64,000 nt of DNA from Chiridota heheva (lineage: Eukaryota > Echinodermata > Holothuroidea > Apodida > Chiridotidae). Made by a program: the position numbers and the translations under genes. Below the pieces are notes generated by a model. It had not been told where the DNA came from, searched no databases, and worked only from the letters and a program-made list of their open reading frames with translations. Each line of letters opens with the position of its first letter. Positions within the stretch are counted from its first letter, which is position 1. The stretch covers positions 787,501-851,500 of the forward strand of contig JAIGNY010002242.1 of assembly GCA_020152595.1 (NCBI GenBank). Direction: 5' to 3'. Below, piece after piece: positions 12,355-23,090 of this stretch.

Positions 12355-14121
12355 TCATACAAAAGTTTCCGTCATACATTTCCAATTAACATCAGGTAAA
12401 CTAAAATCAAAACTGTAGTTTTGAAATTGTTCATTAGGGCAAGTTTGTATAAGTTGTTCCTCTTCTTCAGCATTATTATTCACATGCGAGTCCTGGCTTG
12501 GTTCATTCTTCAAATGTTGTGATTTAACATACCTTTCATTTTTTTGTGATATTATCTCCTTCTTCTCTGGGCTCCACGACTTCCATCTTGACCTTGCTTG
12601 CGATAATATTTTGATCCAAATGATTATTACAAGTAGCAGGAGAATTGTTAACCAAACAAAAATAAACCAGAAGGTAAACGTTTTGCTTATAATTTCTGGA
12701 CAAATTAAGTCTCCTGGAAAATTATTATATACGTAGTATATATCCATAGTATGAAACATACGTGGGTCACTGCATTTCGCATCACTAAGACTTGACATAA
12801 CCCATCGTAATCGACTTCTTGCCTCCTCTGAAAATAACATGTTTGTTTTGCAGTCACAAACGAAAGCATTTCCCCCTAGTTTAAGAACCTGTAGGTTATA
12901 CATGGTAAAGAATATTTCACTTATAACGGTAAGGTTATTGTCATTAACATATACATCCTCTAGTGCCTCACAACCTTTGAGAAATCTGTTTGGAATCTTC
13001 CTAATTTCATTATGTGATACATCTAAAGTTTTGAGACGTGTTAAATATCTTACTAATGGAAAATACAAAAGATTGCATTCACTAAGATCAAGTTTAGTGA
13101 GGTATGAAAACTTTTCAAAATTCATATATGTGGACGACGTCAATGAATTTTTTGATAATTGCAATATTTCAAGTTTTGGTAGATGGGCATGGAGTATTTC
13201 ATTCACGTTTGTTAAGCTATTGTTAAGTAAATTTAACACACGTACATTAGAAGTAAAATTTAAAGAAGGTACCTCCTTAAGATTATTATTTTTAATGATT
13301 ACTTGTGTTAAGAAAAAAAGTCTTGTTTGGTGGAATATTCTATTTGGCAATTGAGTTAATAAGTTGTGACTTAAATCTATTTTCTTAATTTTTGTGATTA
13401 GTTTAAAACTATCATGGCTTAAATTCGTAATCCCGTTATGACTGAGAAGAAGTTCTTCTAAGGTATAGTTCGAATTTCCAAACCACTCTGTGATATTAAT
13501 GCAGCCTCGAATATCATTTTTCCGCAGATCAAGTGTCAAAATGCTATTCAAGTTTGAAAAGGAACCACCTGGAATGCTATGTAAGTGGTTGCTTTTCAAT
13601 GAAAGGAACTGTAAGGTATGAAACTGTTCAAAATCACTTTTAGCTAAGATGGTTAAGTTGTTTCCGGAAAGATCTAAGTAGATAAGATTGCTAAGTTTTC
13701 TTAAATCCCGTGGAAATGAATCCAAAACATTGTCACTGAGATCAAGGAACCGAAGAGGTAGGAGGCCTATTGTATCGTTTTCAATGTAGCTCAAATTGTT
13801 AAAAGCTAGAGAGAGTTGTCTTAACGATAGGAATTCTCTCCAATTATTATCCTGCGTTAATTTACTGATGTTATTATCACTAAGATTTAATCCGCGATGG
13901 TAATTATGTAACTCTGGAAATGTTTGAATGCCTTTGTTTACACAATTAACAATGAGAAGTATTGGATCACATTCACATACATCCAAACACGACTTGCTGT
14001 TAACTTGCTTTGGAAAATGCAAGAAAATACAATTCATCGCAAAAATAACCAAACTGAGTTTCACAGGAAAACTTGGATAGCGAAAAGTAATCTTTGAATC
14101 CTCCAATTTGTACTTAATCAT
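12355..14121 (-). CDS. LRR single-pass membrane protein, paralogue 2 (intact)
   Basis: A 588-residue single-exon frame. Order of parts: hydrophobic leader (about residues 17-41), LRRNT with Cys45, 49, 51 and 60, about 15 LRRs of the LxxLxLxxNxL type (about 76-420), LRRCT with Cys422, 424, 450 and 474, a membrane span (about 482-503), and an 84-residue cytoplasmic tail with an EEEE patch and the C-terminus VNWKCMTETFV. The ectodomain resembles Toll-like receptors and other LRR adhesion receptors, but no TIR, Ig or kinase domain follows. ETFV fits the class I PDZ ligand pattern (S/T-x-hydrophobic). The same layout, the mid-ectodomain motif GCINITEWF and the C-terminus recur in the paralogue 5.7 kb away. 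TTTTCACAG about 50 bp upstream of the ATG could be a 3' splice site of a 5' UTR intron. Ligand and function unknown. Confidence 0.93.
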   Translation of the reverse strand: MIKYKLEDSKITFRYPSFPVKLSLVIFAMNCIFLHFPKQVNSKSCLDVCECDPILLIVNCVNKGIQTFPELHNYHRGLNLSDNNISKLTQDNNWREFLSLRQLSLAFNNLSYIENDTIGLLPLRFLDLSDNVLDSFPRDLRKLSNLIYLDLSGNNLTILAKSDFEQFHTLQFLSLKSNHLHSIPGGSFSNLNSILTLDLRKNDIRGCINITEWFGNSNYTLEELLLSHNGITNLSHDSFKLITKIKKIDLSHNLLTQLPNRIFHQTRLFFLTQVIIKNNNLKEVPSLNFTSNVRVLNLLNNSLTNVNEILHAHLPKLEILQLSKNSLTSSTYMNFEKFSYLTKLDLSECNLLYFPLVRYLTRLKTLDVSHNEIRKIPNRFLKGCEALEDVYVNDNNLTVISEIFFTMYNLQVLKLGGNAFVCDCKTNMLFSEEARSRLRWVMSSLSDAKCSDPRMFHTMDIYYVYNNFPGDLICPEIISKTFTFWFIFVWLTILLLLVIIIWIKILSQARSRWKSWSPEKKEIISQKNERYVKSQHLKNEPSQDSHVNNNAEEEEQLIQTCPNEQFQNYSFDFSLPDVNWKCMTETFV

Positions 14122-14429
14122 TTTGATGGGTATTTATCGCAAACGGGTGCAAATTCATTAGCTTTCAAATTGCTGTGAAAATCATTTTGACATCTTAATG
14201 TTAATGAAGCAATCATACGAAGAAAGAATTATTGTGTTGTATTTCTGTGGGAACAAAGGCTTATACTTTGCACGCTAAACACATTAAAAGAGTTGAAAAC
14301 TATGGCAAAAGTCGCTTCAGGCAGGAAAGATGGAGTCATAAAGACGGTTCAACTTCAAAGGATAAACTGCCATCTGAAAAGATAAATACAAGGTAAAGAG
14401 CCAAAAATTAAAATTTGTTCTGTCCAAAT
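14122..14429. other. 5' flank of LRR paralogue 2
   Basis: Immediate upstream region of the minus-strand LRR gene. A plausible 3' splice site (minus strand TTTTCACAG, near 14172) suggests an upstream non-coding exon; no TATA box is convincing. Confidence 0.35.
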
Positions 14430-14712
14430 AGCACATTACGTTGGGAAAATGCTGACCAATGTCTTCCCTAGACATGCTAGATTGGCAAACGTTGGTACAA
14501 TTTTGGCATGATAATGTTAATTCAATGTTGTTTAAATGGGATGTAGTCAAAATTTGTGACATAATTTGCCCAATGCTAGATATGCGCTGAAACTGTTGGA
14601 TTTAATGGTAGGTACCAAACACCCTCACGAGCGACCAATATTCAAAAGGTGTGTAAGCAGACCCCAACGTTACGCTCAACATTTTCCAACATTGGGCCAA
14701 CGTAATTGTGCT
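14430..14712. repeat. imperfect inverted repeat, possible MITE
   Basis: Left end AGCACATTACGTTGG at 14430-14444; the right end, read on the minus strand from 14712, is AGCACAATTACGTTGG. GTTGG/CCAAC words cluster inside (AACGTTGG, CCAACATTGGGCC, CCCAACGTTACG). Size (283 bp) and ends fit a small non-autonomous element, but I could not fix a target duplication. Confidence 0.45.
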
Positions 14713-16983
14713 ATCAGGGTGTTTAATTGACGTAAAATTTATTTTACAAATTTTAAATAAGTTTTCAGCGATAATCACCCAAAGAAACCGACCATTAAGT
14801 ATCATGCATAAAAATGTCACGGACTATTTGAAATATTTCCAAGAGTATTTTATTGGTGATGAGATGCCTTTAAGGTAGGTGTTTGATTACTTACCAGGAC
14901 GTATACATTTGGCTTTAAAAGAACTGAGTAAATAAGAATGTATTTATTGACAAATATTATGAATTTATTTTCATCATCTATTTTGTAATAGTTAATCACT
15001 CCAAAAGTATTTTACCGCTGATGTGATTCCTTCGAAACAGGGCTGGTCTTATATTACACATATTTGTTTATTTACGAATTTAATAACTGCTCGCAATACC
15101 TACAACATTAATAGCACATTTAAGTGATCATTGATTTGTATTTACATCAAGTCTTTAGCGTAGCTTTCATGCCCCATATAGTTTAAATTTGTATAGGTAT
15201 TTTTCTACGTTTAACGATTGTAAATTAAATCCTTATTTGCTCGAGGGAATATTCAAATCAAGTAGTGAATCAATAAAGTTGACCGGCTATATATATGTTT
15301 TTTATACAAAACATTGACAAGTCATATCGAATGTATATCATCTGGTTACAACAGTTAATCAATTCAAAATTGCTTTGCATTCCAATATTGATCACATATT
15401 TTGGAATTTTTTTAAAGACGATACAAAAATCCGCACACAATTATCCCTAATTGATAAAAATACTTTCTCGTCGGCAATAATTTCTATAAGTTAAGCACAG
15501 AAAGTAGAAGTATATAGAATTAAAGATTGTGTATTTTATGACTATGGGTAATAAATGAGCCTACTTCAAATGTTACCGTAACCATTATGTATATTCAAAC
15601 CAATTGTACGCAAGAATTCAACATGAAAGCTATATATCAAATGCATATTATGGTTACATAAAGAAAACATATTACTCTACCACAGATACTTCCATTTAGT
15701 AGCCAGAGCTTCCTAACTGTCAAATAATGTATTTTTTCAAACTGGATTCCCAAATCCATTTTATACACCCTTTTATTATAAATGACTGTGGTGTTTTAGA
15801 AAGTCAGCTTCTGCATGTCAAGTTTTGTAGAAAATGCACCTGCTCTTGGACTGTTATAGATATGGCTTATCATAAGCTCTTACATTGTCATACATAGTAG
15901 AATTTGTAACATAGTCAACTAGTGTAGTTCTATACACATGTTTTTCGCAACATTCACCAACAGATGACTTGTTCAACACCTCTGCTATTAAAATACTGTT
16001 CAGGAAATGGTAAAGGATAAATGGTTCTCTTTGAAACTGTGTCGCTTTAGTGAAAGAGTTTACAAACAATGGAATTACCTAAGGAAATGGGGGTTTTCAT
16101 TTTTATTATGATCTGATAAACATTTATCTAACTTATATTCCATTAAGGTATTTCTGTCTTTCAAATATACTATTCACGTTAGTATACATGCAAAAATTTA
16201 TTTTAGTATACATTGTAGTATTTTATATTGCGATTTAGTAGGCCTATATCTGTTAACAATTTTACCTCTAATCTTTCCAAAGTCTTGTACATGTAATTGC
16301 AGTGCCTTTTATCACAACAACGCTACAAATTAAACAGATTAATATTAAAATTGATGGAATGAAATATCTTCAAATATTACAAGAAGAACTTGACAGCGCA
16401 TAATGGTTGTTTAAATAACACGTTATAGACAATTCGTTAATGGCAGCTAGCATTTAGTGCAAATATTGACTACATTATTCTGTAAACATTTGCTAAAAGT
16501 GATAAAACACATTACATTTGTTCAGAAAATGAAAACCTTGAGAGTGGTTGTATCCGCAGGTCAAAGGAAAGTACTGCAAAATGACCAGAGGGGTCCCAAG
16601 GGATTTTCTTTAAACCAAGTTTGGAAATAGCTAAAGGAAACATAAAGTCTGGCTTGTTCTCTATTTAAATTGATATAGATCAGTCCGGAAGATCTCATGT
16701 AAATAGGAGATCTCTTACTTTGAGGAAATAACATTTTTGTGTTATAATCAACGCAACTTCCCTTCTATCTTTATCAAATGATACTTAGAGGCCTAGTAAG
16801 CAGTAAGTAGTCTTCTACAGTTAAGCCACTTAACCAAAAGTAATCGAAGAATTCAGGTCAAGGTCAGGAATTTCCGAGCGAAACTTCTCGAAATACAAAA
16901 GGGTTAAATTTCTTAAAGCAACAACATTTTTGTTCATTTACTTTTAAAGTAATCGAATGCTCATATCCCATGTGCGAAGCCTA
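14713..16983. other. intergenic, nothing recognised
   Basis: About 2.3 kb with no coding frame and no defined repeat. Confidence 0.4.
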
Positions 16984-17153
16984 CAATCGTGGCCAAAAGT
17001 GTTCAAACAAAACCGCTCAAATTTGTTAAAGAGCGTTTCCTCCCACCTTCCCATTCAATGTTGTGCGCTTTGCAAAAAAACATTGTAAAAGGCGACTTTC
17101 TACATTGATCGATGGGAGTGGGGATTTGTCCCAACTACTTTTGGCCATAATTG
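16984..17153. mobile_element. Tc1/mariner-type MITE, copy 1
   Basis: A 170-bp element with inverted ends CAATCGTGGCCAAAAGT (left) and CAATTATGGCCAAAAGT (right, minus strand), 15 of 17 bases alike. GTGGCCAAAAGT is typical of Tc1-like termini. The left flank is TA; the right flank is TC, so the expected TA duplication has decayed on one side. The interior shares TTCAATGTTG, GCGCTTTGCAA and surrounding blocks with the element at 22062-22204 in the same orientation. No transposase. Confidence 0.7.
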
Positions 17154-17942
17154 TCCGAGCGCCTGTACAAAGTATATGACAGCCAACAACGTGATAATGA
17201 AGTAATGGGAATACATAGTTTTAGAGAGCAAGTTCATAACATTGTTCAGAATGAGGTGTGTATCATATGAAATACAGTGGGGAGGGGGAATCTAATGTGA
17301 TACACTTGTATGTACTCCTTCGGCGAGTCTTTCGTTTATAAATTGATAGTATCATGCTTAGAGAAAAACAAATAATGAAGAAAATAAGTTGTATGGCCGC
17401 TGTCGTCAATTTTGAATGTTAAGAGCTGAAGACATGTTGACGACAGTGAGCACCTTTTTGGAACACCCATACATGTTGGCATAAGTGTGCCACTTTTGGC
17501 TTCTCCCGAGGAAGTGATGAAATATGGGACCAATAACATTATAACAAATGTGGATTCAATCAATTCTGGAAATAATCAGCGCAATTATTCGATTACTGCA
17601 GTTGCACCGCAACGTGGTCTTTTACACTACTGTAAAGTTGAGGCAATCGATTTGCAATAAATCCTGTTGTTTTCTGTTATTTTTTAACTTAGAAAATAAT
17701 CTTTTGAACTCTCATAACGAGCTTTAATTTGATAAATATATACTATCTACATCTCCCCTACAGCACCATGTTTAATTTCATGATAGTTCTTAAGAAACCA
17801 ACGGTTTGCACTATATACAGATATATGTTGTAAAGTTTGATCTATAGCATAGCAATGTTTAACGTCCCGAAAGCATCCAGTGCTGGACATTATATCAAGA
17901 CGGCCATGGCCTTTGATAACCAGTTGTGAACTTACTGGTTGC
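17154..17942. other. intergenic, nothing recognised
   Basis: No gene or defined repeat between the MITE and the tRNA-like segment. Confidence 0.4.
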
Positions 17943-18013
17943 AAACCCACCAGGATTTGGACCCGGGACGTGCAGGTGAGAGGACAAAGCACTAGCCACT
18001 ACACCACGGAGGT
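17943..18013 (-). repeat. tRNA-like segment, probable SINE head
   Basis: On the minus strand, GTGGTGTAGTGGCTAGTG matches the D-arm/A-box region and CCGGGTCCAAATCCTGG a T-arm with one G-U pair (B box one base off consensus), about 35 bp apart. The middle, CCTCTCACC, resembles the anticodon arm of tRNA-Glu(CTC). The acceptor and anticodon stems do not pair well, so this is a decayed tRNA or the tRNA-derived head of a SINE rather than a working tRNA gene. Confidence 0.55.
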
Positions 18014-18559
18014 CAGTATAGGCTACTCTTTCTCTATTATTTGCCGCAAACCGTGAGATCGCCGCTTTTTGCATAGGCATATGCCGCAAACCGTCAATGG
18101 GTGTGCACTTTGTTTTTATATAATATTAATAATTCAAGCTTTTAAAACGTCTTGTCGAACATTTTGGAAAAATGGAAAGAGAACTCTAAAGAAATACATA
18201 ATGTGTGCTAGCAAATAGGGTAAATGATATCATTATTGAAGAGATTTCAGCACAAATTAGACAAAATGGCAGCGTCCATGCTACAATTTCAAACTTGGAT
18301 AACTTGAGAATGGATTAAGATTTTATGATGTGGTTTTTGGTAGTTAGTTTATTTTCTAATTTTCTATTATATATCAAGCTAGAATGTTTGACTTTTTGTC
18401 TCCTTTAAGGACCAGCAAAAGACAAGTAAAACCTAATTTTGTGTACGATATACAAGTTTCGTGTACTGCAAAAAGTATCCAGTTGTTACTAATCAAAGTT
18501 TGAACATTTTCGAATACGCTACACTTGTAAAGTATAAACGAGAAGAAATGAAGAAATCT
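18014..18559. other. intergenic, nothing recognised
   Basis: GCCGCAAACCGT occurs twice near 18042 and 18081; otherwise no feature. Confidence 0.35.
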
Positions 18560-18680
18560 TTGTTTAATATTCATTAAATCTTTATTGAATATTCATAGAA
18601 TATTCATCAAATATTCATTTATTCTTTATTAAATATTCATTTAATCTTGACAAAACATTCATTTAATTTTCATAAGTACT
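18560..18680. repeat. AATATTCATT-type degenerate tandem repeat
   Basis: Seven or eight spaced copies of AATATTCAT or ACATTCATTTAAT with a loose 14-20 bp period. Low complexity; no coding content. Confidence 0.55.
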
Positions 18681-21175
18681 CATTAATTTCTGGGTAGAAA
18701 ATCTTTGATTTTCGAAAATTAATGTTTTAGTGTGGTTGATCAAAGTTTGAGGAACAAATTCTAGAATTGTCGCTTTCTCCTTAATTTACAAGAATTTAGT
18801 ATTCCCGCTAGAATGTGATGAGAATGGCAAAGACTCTACAACTTCTTGGTATAAGTTTTTGCACATCCTTTGAACTGCCCTGGAGAAAGTTACTATGATA
18901 AATAATTAAACAATACAATTCGCCAAGTACTAGAAGTTTGCCTTGAAAATGGATACTGATGTACCCTGAAATTGAAATGGTCAGTATGAACAAATTTTGA
19001 TAAAATGTTTTACAATATTTGAGCTAATGTTGCCATATACCTTACAGCGTTGTGTGGTTACTTTTTTACATTGTATATGGTGAGGTAACGGTTAGAATCT
19101 AGTTCAAAGAAAGATCATACATCACAAATGTGTTTACAAATTCTGAAAGCTGCGAAAAAGTTGGTTTTAACAACGATTTTGATAAATGTATTTAAATATA
19201 TCATATATATATTGTATATGTATATATTTCATTTGATGTTGCCTCTATTGTGCATATGCCCTTAATATTGTATACCTAAGAAGCTACCTCTGTGTGATAT
19301 CATTTCTAATATGATTCCTGTGATATCATTCCAGCTAATGTGTGGATTTTGATCCTCTTCGGCCTTTCTGTGTCTTCCGATTTTTGAATTTAAAAAGCAG
19401 AAGGAATAATCGTCATGCTTGTGATAGACAATTCCTGTTCAAGAATAGATATTTTTAAAGTGACATAACAGATTATTTTATTCAAATGATAAGTATGATA
19501 GTAAATTATGAAATGAAATTTCTACATTGCTTTTTAAACACCTTGAAAAGCCATTTATTCTTAATATTCGGATTAAATTTACCCAGCATTTTAATCAGAA
19601 AAAATCTTTTCGGCCAGCCAGTCTTTTAAAGAATTTAAGATCTAATTATGCATCAAATTGTAGATAGTTGATGCGGCAATTTGAAGGTAAAACGTTCGAA
19701 TCAAAGTATAAAAGAGCATACATTACAAGCGGTATGCTTCACGATCTAATGCTTCCATGAAACACTAACCGCAAAGTGACCAATGACGAGGCATACATTT
19801 ATTACAAGTTTGTTTACAAAAATTGGCTGAAGCGAACTATCCCATCTTTAAGAGAGGGTGATTCCTCTTCTGTAACAATAGTTTTTATTTGTTTTTCCCG
19901 GTTTTGTATCTAGAATCAAGAAATCCCGGCATTTTGATGCGCTGTACAATTAATTGTCTATAAACATATTAAGTCCGAACTAAAAGTTTCCAGAACTGCG
20001 TTTGGACATGACAATGCACCGGTACAACCACAATGGCGCGTCAAAGTATCAAACAAGATTCAATTTTTTACTCAGCGATGAGTGTGCAATGAATTAGTGA
20101 TGTCGGTAATATAAACTTGACTTTGCTAGTCTATTAGAATATGATGATTGTGCAACACATGCGAATAAACTTATCCCATCTCTTCTTGCATTTGACGGGC
20201 TCAGGCCCTCATACCCTGGCTTGCGTTCTATACCACATGTCCACCATATGCGTGCTTATCTTAACAAATTAATGGATGTACACATATTGTCGTGCATAGG
20301 TTATATCTAATGCGTTTATAGGTGTTGAAGAGAAGGATCCCAGGATTGCTCACTACTCCTGCGGTTCATATTTGAGGTATTTTTCCCAGTAGTTTTCCTG
20401 ACATTAGTTCCTATTAGGACAAGATGCAAGGTTATGCATAGGGGACACTGCATAATTATTTGCCTCGAAGTGGAAAGATACTTTAAAGTTATTGCTTTTC
20501 TGCATATCAAATTTTTATGGGGTGAATTACTCTTTCTCAGAATATAAAAACGTACAATTTCAATAGCATTTTGCTAACCATTTGAACATCTCCCTGGATG
20601 TATGGTTTAGAATATAGGAAGGTAAAATGTAGACAATATGTTTAGCGGTATACTGAAACAACAAATCATACCATAAAATAGTTAAAGACTTAATCATACA
20701 TTTCGAAAGGTTACTCTTTGCAGAAGAATTTAAGTTTCTGATATAAATCTGATCATTATGTTATCCGTCTTGTATACTGTATTAATAAAAAACACAATCA
20801 GAAAGATTGTAACATTCAAGTATGATTTTTGACTTCTCGGTACAATACACAGTACAACATGTGACAAAAAGAGAATAATGCTATCAAAGTAGAGTCACTT
20901 AAAATCAAGAAACTGCATTAAAAGGAGCATTTGATCGAAATGTGATGTTGTTTTTTTTTGTAGTTGCGAAGTTCCATCTCGCGCTCCGTTTATTACTGAT
21001 GTCGAATACAAATATGTTCACACATAAGACCACATTCAAACATAAGTAAAACTGGATATACCACTTTAAATCCGGGTCAGCAATTTCCGGAAAACCTATT
21101 TAGAGAGGCATCAAATCTCATGATAATTGACTGAGCCCGGTAATTATATTACATACTAGTAACGCTGCTTCCGCG
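18681..21175. other. intergenic, nothing recognised
   Basis: About 2.5 kb, AT-rich, with only short non-coding frames. Confidence 0.4.
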
Positions 21176-21376
21176 CATAGGCGGTCATCACGGGAGATGG
21201 AGGGAAGGAAAAAAAGGGGGGTGGGAAGTGGGGCATGTCCCCCAATAATTGTGTTGGGGAGGGCGAGTATCATCCTGTTTCTTAAACAAAATGCAGCCTT
21301 ATATAAAGCCTATATGGCTGGCTACACCACTGTATAGCTTCGTCCCCCTAATGTTGAAATGGAATCGCCGCCACTG
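21176..21376. mobile_element. hAT-type MITE, copy 1, with 8-bp target duplication
   Basis: A 201-bp element starting CATAGGCGGTCATC and ending, read from the minus strand, CAGTGGCGGCGATTCC. It is bounded by a perfect 8-bp direct repeat CTTCCGCG (21168-21175 and 21377-21384). The 8-bp duplication and CA-starting short ends fit the hAT superfamily. The interior is G-rich (GGGGGGTGGG, GGGGCATGTCCCCC) and includes TATATGGCTGGCTACA. A second copy lies inverted at 46270-46457. No transposase. Confidence 0.85.
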
Positions 21377-22061
21377 CTTCCGCGGCAGTTATTAAATGGC
21401 TTGTCAGTATGTGTGAAAATATCTATACCGATCATAAAAGTCTAATTGTATTGTATATTTCTGTCCACGTTAACACGATAGCTGGCCTTTATATAATGTC
21501 ACATGGCCGAAATTCACGTGCCGCTAATAGACCAATCGTATTTTGGAGGAATCTTATCGACCATTCAAGTACTGGGGATTCTTGGCCGTCTGCACAATTC
21601 ACGCAGGGTAGGCCAAGCGTAGGAAAGTTTGTTAAAGTTTTTAAACGCTTATCATACGTGCGTTGTACATGAAGATAATACAAGCGTGCATTGTACATGA
21701 AGATAATATGAGCGTGCATTGTTGCTAACAAGTTTTCCTCTAGCAACTGTAGCTGATTGGTAGATAACAAATGGAGAATTACCCCAGCAGTTGATTGGTC
21801 AAGTACTGAATTAATCACTTTGAATTACAATTGGGTTTGAAATGGTCTATAGCATAACACGTAGAAATTTCTAGTACTCGAAAACTCATCGATGGTATCA
21901 CCTACCGCTACGTTCAAGATAGTATTCAGAGACCATCAAATAGTATGCCTTCACTTTTCGGTAGAACGTTCCTTTATTATGGTCTTTATTCTACCCAAAA
22001 GTGTTTAGTGGGCTAACAAAAATGGAACAGAAATATTTTAATTGCTGTAGAATTCAAGCTA
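21377..22061. other. intergenic; small 27-bp duplication
   Basis: Contains 2.5 imperfect copies of a 27-bp unit (TGTACATGAAGATAATA with GCGTGCATTG) at about 21656-21721. No gene seen. Confidence 0.45.
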
Positions 22062-22204
22062 CAACCAGGGACCAAAGTCTTGGCACTTTACCCCTTCCAA
22101 CCCGATTCAATGTTGGTATGCGCTTTGCAAGAAAGACTTTTCCTAATATATCACATTGAAGAGAAAAAGAAGAAAAAAGTGTCAAGTACTTTTGTCCGGG
22201 ATTG
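22062..22204. mobile_element. Tc1/mariner-type MITE, copy 2, TA-flanked
   Basis: A 143-bp element with inverted ends CAACCAGGGACCAAAGTCTT (left) and CAATCCCGGACAAAAGTACT (right, minus strand). TA flanks both sides (22060-22061 and 22205-22206), as expected for Tc1/mariner insertion. The interior matches the copy at 16984-17153 around TTCAATGTTG and GCGCTTTGCAA. No transposase. Confidence 0.75.
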
Positions 22205-22866
22205 TAGGTATTTTGTAATATGAAAAGATACACAGTAATGATAAAAGACATTATTTTGATAACAAACAATGATTATTTTTCAAATAATTTCTTTAGAAAT
22301 TTGCTTTTAAAAGTTGTATACAAAATGTATATTTTGTAAAAGTTTGTATAGAGTTGAAAATTAAAAAAAAACCTAAAACTGAGAGAAAAGAGAGACTCGC
22401 CGCCAATATATGCATATTGTCCATGATAAGTGCAAAGAATGCATTAGTTATCTACCATTATCTTGTATTTGAGCGTACCAGTATAGTCCACGGAGAATTG
22501 ATAATGACTTCCCTGTTTTAAAATCGATAGCCAACTCTGATATGGAGCAGATGTAACATCATGGACTAGGATTTAAAAATCGATTACGATGCTTTTTATT
22601 TAAGATCGTGACGTACATACATGAAATAACTGTTGCAAGTTTAAAATTTCTTGACCGACAACAGGGTCAGTGTTTACATGAAGAAAAGGACAAGTCATTT
22701 TTAACTTGTGCCGTCCGTAAAAAAGTATTCCTCTACATAATGCACTCTAAAGGCCTACATATATAATAGAAACAAACGTTTTAGAAATAAAAGAAATTTA
22801 ACGTGTCAATGACAAGAACAGTAAAAACCGTAACGTCTCGAATTAAGAAGATATGAATTAAAAGCA
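22205..22866. other. intergenic, nothing recognised
   Basis: No gene or defined repeat. Confidence 0.4.
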
Positions 22867-23090
22867 ACCCCAACCCATATGTCATCCAACCCTATCTCCC
22901 ATACGCCATCCCACATGTCAACCTAACCTGTGTCTTCTATGCCATCCTACCCTATGTCCTAAACGTTTGTACCAAACCACTGTCGAAGAGCTAAACCACA
23001 ACCAATAGAATTTCCTGACGAATATACCATCCAAACGTACAATCCATCTCATCTAACATGTCTCGAATGCCGTCCTACACCATGTGTGAC
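22867..23090 (-). repeat. degenerate ~24-bp satellite, inverted relative to 29 kb
   Basis: Words such as CATATGTCATCC, CATACGCCATCC, TATGCCATCC and CCTATGTCC recur with a loose 20-24 bp period; the array is interrupted at about 22960-23025. On the minus strand these read GGATGGCATA and GGACATAGGG, the same vocabulary as the plus-strand array at 28880-29470. Confidence 0.6.

Noticed and set aside
12839..13354. 171-residue plus-strand frame inside the second LRR gene
   Set aside because: Antisense shadow of the 588-residue LRR frame, which has clear domains.
17943..18013. Functional tRNA-Glu gene
   Set aside because: A- and B-box regions are recognisable, but the acceptor and anticodon stems do not pair properly; called as a SINE head or tRNA relic.
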